Shown piece by piece: positions 32,999-41,400 of a stretch of DNA of 64,000 nt. Position numbers and translations under genes: made by a program. Where the stretch lies: positions 1-64,000 of the forward strand of contig JAXDKG010000040.1 in the NCBI GenBank assembly GCA_034667225.1. The letters are read 5' to 3'. How positions within the stretch are numbered: the stretch's first letter is position 1; the number at the start of each line of letters is the position of its first letter. The notes under the pieces are model-generated. The model ran no database searches, had not been told where the DNA came from, and saw nothing but the letters and a program-made list of their open reading frames with translations. This stretch comes from DATMER01 sp034667225. Its GTDB lineage: Bacteria > Acidobacteriota > Thermoanaerobaculia > Multivoradales > UBA5704.

Positions 32999-33058
32999 TT
33001 CAGCCTCTCCCAAAAACCTGGTTATATGTGTATACTGGATGAAGAAGCTTGTATGAGA
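32999..33058 (+). promoter_or_regulatory. shared upstream element, copy 2 (M28-NRPS operon)
   Basis: TTCAG at 32999-33003 and TATACT at 33031-33036 have the same 32-base spacing as at 30272-30309, and 27 of 35 bases match across the TAT-TGTATACT-GAAG-TTG part. TATACT is 34 bases before the start at 33070, so the leader would be short. Confidence 0.55.
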
Positions 33059-33069
33059 CGTATTAGAGG

Positions 33070-35418
33070 ATGGAAGCAAAGGCACATAGAGTCCGCCCGC
33101 CCCTGGACCGGCAGGAGGAGACGCCAAGTAGGTCTGCGGGTTTGCCATGGGCAGGTTCTCTCGGCTTGCTCCTGTCCTTCCTGGTTTGCGGGCTGGTGGG
33201 TCTGTCGCCGCTCCGCCTGCCGGCACCTCTGCCAGAGGGAGCTCCGAAGACCGAGTACTCGGCAGAGCGAGCCCGCAAACACCTGCAGGTCGTTGCCTCT
33301 CTACCGCACCCGATTGGCTCACCGGAGCATCGCGCGGTCCGCGCGTACATCGTCCGCGAGCTAATGGCGATGGGCCTGGTACCACAGGTTGAGACAGGCT
33401 CCGATGCTGCTTATGCCTTCGACCGCGTCCGCGCTGCCACGGTACACAACATCCTCGTCCGGTTGCCCGGCCGTCAGCGCGGCAAGGCAGTGCTCGTCGC
33501 AGGACATTACGACACGGCCGCTGCAAGCCCGGGTGCAGGGGACAACGGCGCTTCCGTGGCCTCGATGCTGGAGACCCTGCGCGCTCTGAAGGCCGGGCCC
33601 CCTCTGCGGAACGACCTGCTGTTCCTTTTCACGGACGGAGAGGAGGTCGGGCGGGCCGGCGCCGAAGATCTCATGAGGAAGAGCTCCTTCGTTTCGTCCA
33701 TCGCCCTGGTGCTGAACTTCGATGCACGCGGCACGTCCGGTCCGGTCATCATGTTCGAAGGCAGTGAAGGCGATCGATGGCTGCTCGATCGGCTCATTGC
33801 GGCGGTGCCGTCGCCGGTCGTCTACTCCTATTCGCAGGATGCCTACCGCCTGCTCGAGACCTACACGGATTTCACCAGCTATAAGAGCGCAGGCCTCCCC
33901 GGGATGAACTTCGCCTTCATCGGCGGTGAGTCGCGCTATCACACGGCGCGCGACCGGCTTGAAAACCTCGATCTCCGAACCCTGCAGCACCAGGGCTCGT
34001 CCATGCTGGCGCTGGCGCGCGACTTCGGGAATCTCGATCTCCGGGTGCCGCATCGGAACGGCGAGGCAGTCTACTTCAACGTGGCCGGTTCGGGCGTAGT
34101 GGTCTATCCCCGCTCCTGGACCTGGCCGCTGACTGCGGCCCTCGTGGCGTTCTCCGCGGCAGTCCTGGCCCTGGGGCTGCGCCGAGGGGGCCTGACCGTT
34201 ACGGGTGCCGTCCGAGAGGCGGTTATCCAGCTCCTCGCTGCGGTGGCTGCGGCCGTCCTGGTCTGGGGCATCAGCACGCTGGGGCTCGGCCTCGAAGGAT
34301 TGTTCCGGTTGACCTTCAAGGGGGTGAGCGGCTCGTACGTCCTCGGCTGTGCGCTGATCGGGGTGGCGGGCGGCCTGGCGCTGAGGTCCGCACTACCTGC
34401 GGCCCGCAATGCGGAGCCGATGGCCGGCGGGGTGCTCCTGTGGTTGGTCCTGACCAGTCTCGCGGCCTGGTTTCTTCCCGGCGGAAGCTACCTGTTCCTG
34501 GCGGCGTCCGTGTCCAGCAGCGCTACCCTCCTGAGCCTGGTGCTGATGCCGGTTGTTGCACCGCCTCGGCGCGCGTTGATCCTGGCGGTCTGCGCGGCGC
34601 CGCTTCTCGTGCTCTGGATTCCCGCCCTCGTGCTCCTGACCATCGCAACCGGCCCCTGGATGGCGCACCTCCTGACCGGCCTTGGCGTCCTTCTCCTCTC
34701 AGCGCTGGCCGCACAGGTCGAGCTCCTCGGACCGGCGGGAAGGTGGTGGAAACCCGCCGCGGCCGCGGCCGCGGGACTGGCGCTGCTGTCGAGCGTCGTC
34801 CTGGCGAAGTTCGATGCCGACCACCCGAGGCCCGACTCGCTTGTCTACGCGTTGGATTCGATGGACTCCCGCGCCTTCTGGGCGAGCTTCGACAAGGAGC
34901 TCGACGAATGGAACTCTCTCGTCCTCCCCGGAGTGAGCCGCTTATCCGAGATGGGAAGCTATTTCGGCAGCGAATCCACCGCGCTTTTCACAGCGCCCGC
35001 TCCCGTGCTGGCTCTGCCGGCTCCGACGATCGTGCGAGTGGCTGAGGAGGCGAGCGGTCCGGGGCGCGTCGTGCGTCTGCGGATCGCTGCCCAGCGCCCG
35101 GCCGCTGTCCTCAGGATTTCGCTTCAGTCGGAGGCGGGCATCGCTGCCGTCAGCGTTAGCGGCGAACGGTTTGCGGGGATCGCCCGCCAACGCCGGCAGG
35201 GCGAGCGCATCCTCGTGGAATACCACGCCCCTCCTCCCGGAGGGATCGAGCTGGTGGTCGAGACCCGGAGGCACGGCCCGCTTTCGGTCAACGTGGTGGA
35301 CCGTTCCTTCGATCTTCCGCTGCACGTCACCTCCTTGCCGCCGCGACCCGGCTCGCTGATGCCCAGCCCGCGCCTGCTCACCGATTGCACCATGGTGCGG
35401 AGGAGCGCAGCTCTATGA
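33070..35418 (+). CDS. membrane-anchored M28 family metallopeptidase
   Basis: This encodes 782 residues. A first membrane helix lies at about 28-45 (AGSLGLLLSFLVCGLVGL). The M28 zinc aminopeptidase domain has H146/D148 in AGHYDTAAA, D158 in GAGDN, E191/E192 in TDGEEVG, Asp in LNFDARG and His in ESRYHTARD, so all ligands are present. From about 345 to 630 there are several membrane helices, as in vacuolar/ER-type M28 proteins, followed by a soluble tail. The active domain should face outside the cytoplasm. Its stop overlaps the NRPS1 start (ATGA), so it is made with the NRPS; it may trim a prodrug-like acyl-peptide during export or confer self-protection. The start lacks a clear ribosome binding site. 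Confidence 0.8.
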   Translation: MEAKAHRVRPPLDRQEETPSRSAGLPWAGSLGLLLSFLVCGLVGLSPLRLPAPLPEGAPKTEYSAERARKHLQVVASLPHPIGSPEHRAVRAYIVRELMAMGLVPQVETGSDAAYAFDRVRAATVHNILVRLPGRQRGKAVLVAGHYDTAAASPGAGDNGASVASMLETLRALKAGPPLRNDLLFLFTDGEEVGRAGAEDLMRKSSFVSSIALVLNFDARGTSGPVIMFEGSEGDRWLLDRLIAAVPSPVVYSYSQDAYRLLETYTDFTSYKSAGLPGMNFAFIGGESRYHTARDRLENLDLRTLQHQGSSMLALARDFGNLDLRVPHRNGEAVYFNVAGSGVVVYPRSWTWPLTAALVAFSAAVLALGLRRGGLTVTGAVREAVIQLLAAVAAAVLVWGISTLGLGLEGLFRLTFKGVSGSYVLGCALIGVAGGLALRSALPAARNAEPMAGGVLLWLVLTSLAAWFLPGGSYLFLAASVSSSATLLSLVLMPVVAPPRRALILAVCAAPLLVLWIPALVLLTIATGPWMAHLLTGLGVLLLSALAAQVELLGPAGRWWKPAAAAAAGLALLSSVVLAKFDADHPRPDSLVYALDSMDSRAFWASFDKELDEWNSLVLPGVSRLSEMGSYFGSESTALFTAPAPVLALPAPTIVRVAEEASGPGRVVRLRIAAQRPAAVLRISLQSEAGIAAVSVSGERFAGIARQRRQGERILVEYHAPPPGGIELVVETRRHGPLSVNVVDRSFDLPLHVTSLPPRPGSLMPSPRLLTDCTMVRRSAAL

Positions 35419-38400
35419 GCTGCCCCTCCGCCTCGAGCCTCTTCGAGATCCTGGCCTGGCGCGCCCGCCACCATCCTGATCGGATCGCCTACGTCTTTCT
35501 CGGAGACGATGGATCAGAAGCTGCCCGGCTCACCTACGGCGAGTTGGATCAGCGGGCGCGGGGGCTGGCGTGCGTCCTCCAGGAGTCGGCATGCGAAGGG
35601 GAGCGGGTGCTTCTCCTTCTCCCCCCGGGGCTCGATTTCGTGGCCGCCTTTTTCGCCTGCCTCTATGCGGGCGCGATCGCCGTCCCTGCCTACCCGCCCC
35701 GTCTGGGAAAGGCTCAGGCCCGGATGCGGAGCGTGGTCTGCGATGCGCAGCCGTCCACGGTCTTGACCTCCGCGTCCATCCGCGCCAAGGCCGCGGCCTT
35801 GATCCGTGAGGTACCGGAGCTTGCGAGCGTCCGGTGGCTAACCGCGACCGAGGGTCTGTCCGAGGCAGCCACGGAGCGCTGGCGTGACCCGCGGCCGGAG
35901 AGTGGTACGGTCGCCTTCCTGCAGTACACCTCCGGCTCCACGGCCGAGCCGAAGGGGGTCATGGTCAGCCATGACAACCTGCTTCACAACCAAGAGGCGA
36001 TCCGGCAGGCGTTCGGTCAATCGGAGGAATCGGTCATCGTCGGATGGCTCCCCCTCTACCACGACATGGGGTTGATCGGGAACGTCCTCCAGACGAGCTT
36101 CGTCGGCGCCCGCTGCATCCTGATGTCCCCCATGACGTTTCTGCAGAGGCCAGGGCGTTGGTTAGAGGCGATCTCCCGCTATGGGGGCACGACCAGCGGA
36201 GGCCCCAACTTCGCGTACGACCTCTGTGTCCGCCAGATGGATCCAGCCGGGCTCGCGGACCTCGACCTCAGCCGCTGGACGGTGGCTTTCAACGGAGCCG
36301 AGCCGGTGCGCGCGGAGACGCAGGAGCGGTTCGCGGCCAGGTTCGCTCCCTGCGGCTTCCGCCCGGAGGCGTTCTATCCCTGCTATGGACTGGCGGAGGG
36401 AACTCTGTTCGTCAGCGGCGGCTCACCGGCGGCAGCCGCGGTCGTGGAGAAAGTGCAGGCGGCCGCCCTGGATCGCAACCACGTGGTCGTGGGGACGGAA
36501 GGGGAAGTGCGCAGGCTGGTGGGCTGCGGCCAGGCGTGGGCCGGTCAAAAGATCGCCGTGGTCGATCCCGAGTCGCGGCTGCGGCTGCCGGCGGACACGG
36601 TCGGGGAGATCTGGGTCTCTGGTGCCAGCGTGGCGCAGGGTTACTGGCAGCGCCCGGAGGAGACGGAGCGGGTCTTCCAGGGTTTTCTGGCGGATTCCGG
36701 CGACGGTCCGTTTCTGCGCACCGGAGATCTCGGCTTCGTGCGCCGTGGAGAGCTCTTCGTCACCGGGCGGATCAAGGACCTGCTCATCTTCCGTGGCCGC
36801 AATCACTATCCACAGGACATCGAGCAGACCGTTGAGCGGAGCCATCCAGCCCTGCGCCGTGGCTGCGGTGCGGCCGTTTCCGTGAGCTCCGACGGCGAAG
36901 AGCGCCTGGTCGTGATCCAGGAGGTGGAGCGCCGCGCGGCGGCGGCCGCGGCCGAATCGATCGAGGAGATCGCCCGCGCGATCCGCGGCGCGGTCAGCGA
37001 GGAGCACGAGGTACCGCTGTTCGATCTGGTGCTCGTGCAGGCCGGAACCATCCCCAAGACCTCGAGCGGCAAGATCCGGCGCCACGCTTGCCGGGCTGCC
37101 TATCTTGCGGGAGAGCTGGCCGTGGTGGCCCGGCCCGCCGCGATCGAGCGGGACCGCGTGCTCCCGCGGACACCCACCGAACAGACGCTCGCCAGGATCT
37201 GGAGCGATCTGCTCGACGTCACGTCGATCTCGATCGGCGATCACTTCTTCGAGCTGGGCGGCGACTCCTTGCTCAGCGCGCGGCTGGTGGCGTGCCTGCG
37301 CGAGACCTTGGGCGTGGAACTCACGGTGGCCGCCATCTTCGAGAGGCCGACTCTTGCGGCGCTCGCCGAATGGATCGACGGCCGGCGTGGCCACGCGAGG
37401 GAGCCTGCGCTCCGGCGGAGGGAGCCCGGGGCAGACGACCTGCCGCTGTCCTTCTCCCAAGAGCGACTGTGGTTCCTCGATCAGCTTGATCCGGGCACTC
37501 CGGCCTACAACATCCCCGTCCTCCTGCCCCTGCGCGGCGAGCTGGACGTGCTGGCGCTCGAGCGGAGCCTCGCAGCGATCGGCAGCCGACACGAGGTGCT
37601 GCGGACGGCCTTCGCGAGCGCTGGGGGCAGGCCGGTCCAGGTCATCGCACCATCTCTGGATCTGTGCCTTCCGATCGCCGACCTCCGCCTCCTCGCCCCC
37701 GCTGCCCGGGAGGCGGAGAGGCGGCGCCTTGCCCGTGGCGAGGCGGGTTTCCGGTTTCGCCTCGAAGAGCGAGCGCCCTGGCGTGCCCTGCTGTTCCGGC
37801 TGGAGGACCGGGAGCACCTGCTCCACCTCAACTTCCATCACATCGCCGTCGACGGCTGGTCGATCGGGGTCCTGTTCCGCGAGCTCGAAGCGCTCTACCG
37901 CGGCTTCTCCTCGGGACGCCCTGCGCCCCTTCCGGAGCTACCGCTCCAGTACGCCGACTATGTGCTCTGGCAGCGGAGCTGGCTCTCCGGCGCCGTGCTG
38001 GAAGAGCACCTCGCCTACTGGCGGGAGCGGCTGAGCGGTCTCGATCCGTACCTGCAGCTCCCGCTCGACCGGCCGCGGCCGGCCATCCAGTCGTTCCGCG
38101 GAGCCGCCCGGGTCTGCCGCCTGACCGAAGGAGAGACCGGCCGCCGCATCGGGGCGCTGTGCCGCCGCGAAGGGGGCACGCTCTACATGCTGCTCCTGGC
38201 GGCTTTCCAATCTCTGCTCCACCGTGTGACCCGAACGGCGGACATCGCGGTGGGCAGCTTCGCCGCGAACCGCGATCGGTCCGAGGTCCAGGACCTGATC
38301 GGGTTCTTCGTCAACGCCCTGGTGCTGCGGACAGACCTGACCGGCGATCCGAGCCTGCGCGAGCTGCTGGCGCGGGTTCGTGAGGTGACGCTCGGCGCCT

Positions 38401-41400
38401 ACGCGCACCAGGAGCTGCCCTTCGAGAAGATCCTGGAGGAGCTGAGCCCGGAGCGCAACCGCAGCCACACGCCGCTGTTCCAGGTCATGCTGGTCTTGCA
38501 GAACTTTTCTGCCGCGGCTCCGGAGCTCCCTGGTTTGACGTGCCAGGGCGACCGCGTCCGGGGTTTCGGCAGGGCGGAGTTCGACCTGACTCTGTGGGTG
38601 TGGGAGCAGGAGGGGGAGCTGACGGGTCTGCTCGAGTACAACCTCGACCTTTTCGATCCCGCAACGGCGAGCCGCCTGCTGGACCATCTGCGGCGGTTGC
38701 TCGCCGGCGCGGTGGAGGAGCCGGAGGCGCGGCTCTCCGTTCTTCCCTTGATGGGGCCGATCGAGCGGCACCAGCTGCTTCAGGAGTGGAGCTTTACCCC
38801 GGTGGTGAGCCCGCCGCCGCTGTGCATTCACCGCCTGTTCGAGCGGCAGGCGGAGCTCTCGCCGGAGGCGCTTGCCGTCGTCCGCGGGGGGGAGAGCCTG
38901 ACCTACGGCGCCCTCGACCGGCAGGCCGAGGTGCTGGCCTCTCACCTGAGGTCTCTCGGGGTGGGCCCGGAGGTGCGAGTCGGGCTCGCCGCGCAGCGTT
39001 CGATCGAGCTGGTGGTCGGCCTGCTCGGCATCCTCAAGGCGGGAGGGGTGATCGTTCCTCTCGATCCGGCGTACCCGCAGGAACGCTTGGCGTTCCTGCT
39101 CGCCGATTCCGGAGCGTCGATCCTGGCCACCACGGCAAGGCTCGCGGCGAAGCTTCCGGCCGCTCCCCGAGGGACCGTTTTCCTGGATGCCGAGGTCTGG
39201 CAGGGCGGCAGCACCGTAGAGCCGCCCTGGCCGTCCGATCTTCCCGAGACCCTCGCCTACCTGATCTACACCTCGGGCTCCACAGGCATCCCGAAAGGGG
39301 TGGCGGTCTCACACGCCAATGCGATGCCGCTGATGTTGTGGAGCCGGGAGTACTGGGGTCTGAGAGAGGGGACGCGTGTCCTGCAGACCCTATCGTACGC
39401 ATTCGACTTCGGGCTTTTCGAAGTCCTGACCACTCTGCTCTTCGGGGGCACGCTCTATATCCCCGCGGACGGGGAGCTCGATCCCACGCGCTACGCCGCG
39501 TATGTCCGCGAGCACGCGATCAATACCGTCCATGCGACGCCCTCCTTCTTCCGCGAAGTGGTGGGCACTGGAGCCCGGCTGGAGGAGCCCGAGATCCTGC
39601 ATCTCGGCGGCGAGGCCCTCTCCTTCGGCCAAGTCGACCGGATGCTCGCGGCGGTGGGGGAGAGGTGCGTGCTCTACAACGGCTACGGGCCGACGGAAGC
39701 GACGGTCAACTGTCTGATCTTTCGGGTCGGCAGCCGGCTGGAGTGCGACGACGCCGTCCGCGAGGCGGTGCCGATCGGACGCCCCTCGGCTGAGAACGCG
39801 GTTTACATCCTGGATGACGCCGGCGAGCCCGTGGCGGTGGGCGTGCCGGGAGAGCTCTACGTCGGGGGGCCCGGTGTGGCGCGGGGTTATCTGGGCCGGC
39901 CCGCGCTGACGGCCGAGCGGTTCGTTCCCGATCGCTTCCATGGAGGGGGCGGTGCGCGCCTCTACAAGACGGGGGACCTCGCCCGGTACCTCCCGGACGG
40001 CAACATCGAATTCCTGGGGAGGAGCGACGACCAGGTCAAGATCCGCGGTTTCCGCATCGAGCTGGGCGAAATCGAGGCCGCGCTCGCGGGTCATCCGAAA
40101 GTCGCGGAGGCCGCGGTCCTGGCGCGAGCGGGCCGATCCGGGGAGAGCCAGCTGGTGGCCTATGTCGTGCCGGCGAACGGCATCCCGCTCTCGTCCGGAG
40201 AATTGCGCGCCGCTCTCGAAGAGAGGCTGCCCCGGTACATGGTGCCCTCGGGATTCGTTTTCCTGCCTGAGATCCACCGGACGCCGAGCGGCAAGCTGGA
40301 CCGCCGAGCCCTGCCGGCACTCGGCGGGGAGAGGCCGGACCTTGGCAGGGGCTTCGCCCCTCCTCAGACGGCGGCCGAGGAGGTGTTGGCCGGGATCTGG
40401 GCGGAGGTGCTGGGTCTGGATCAGGTCGGGATCCACGATGACTTCTTCGAACTGGGCGGCCATTCCCTGCTGGCCACCCAGATCATCGCCAGGGTCCGGG
40501 AGGCTTTTGCGGTGGAGCTGCCCCTTGTCAGCCTTTTCGAAGCTTCGACCGTGGCGGCTCTGGCCGAGAGGCTCGGAAGCGCCGGCGGCGTGGAGGTCCC
40601 TCCGATCGTCCCGGTCCCGCGCGACCAGGATCTGCCGGTCTCGTTCTCGCAGGAGAGAATCTGGTTCCTGACCCGGCTCGAGCCCGACCTGATGTCCTAT
40701 CACGTCCCCAGAGCGGTCCGTCTCCGGGGGCCTTTCCAGGTAGCGGCCATGGAGTGGGCCTTCACCGAGCTGATCCGCCGCCACGAGGTGCTGCGGACCA
40801 GTTTCCCGACCGTCAAGGGCCGGCCGGTGCAGCGGATCCATCCGGCGCGGCCGATGAAGCTGCCCGTCGTGGATCTCCGTGCCTTGCCCGAGGCGGAGCG
40901 CGAGGAGGAGCTCGGCCGCCTGGTTCTTGCAGAGGGACAGCGCCTTTTCGACCTGGAGCACGGCCCGCTGTTGCGCGCCGCCGTCTTCCACCTGGGCCCC
41001 GACCAGTTCGCCCTTGCCCAGACCGAGCATCATCTCGTCCACGACGGCTGGGCGGAGGGGGTGCTGGTAGGGGACCTCCTGGCGCTCTACACGGCGTTCG
41101 CCGCGGGGCAGCCTTCGCCTCTGCCCGAGCTGCCGGTGCAGTATGCGGATTTCGCCTCCTGGCAGCGCCAGTGGCTTCAGGGCGAGGTGGTGGAGCGGCA
41201 ACTCGCCTACTGGCGGGAGCGGCTGACGGGAGCTCCCCCTGTTCTCGATCTTCCGGCCGACCGGCCGCGCCCTTCCGTCCAGAGCTTCGGCGGGGGTGTC
41301 CTCGACGTCTGGCTGCCGGCCGCCATGGCCGGCGCACTCCAGACGCTGAGCCGCCGGCGGGGCGTGACTCTGTTCATGACGATGCTGGCGGCCTTCAAGG

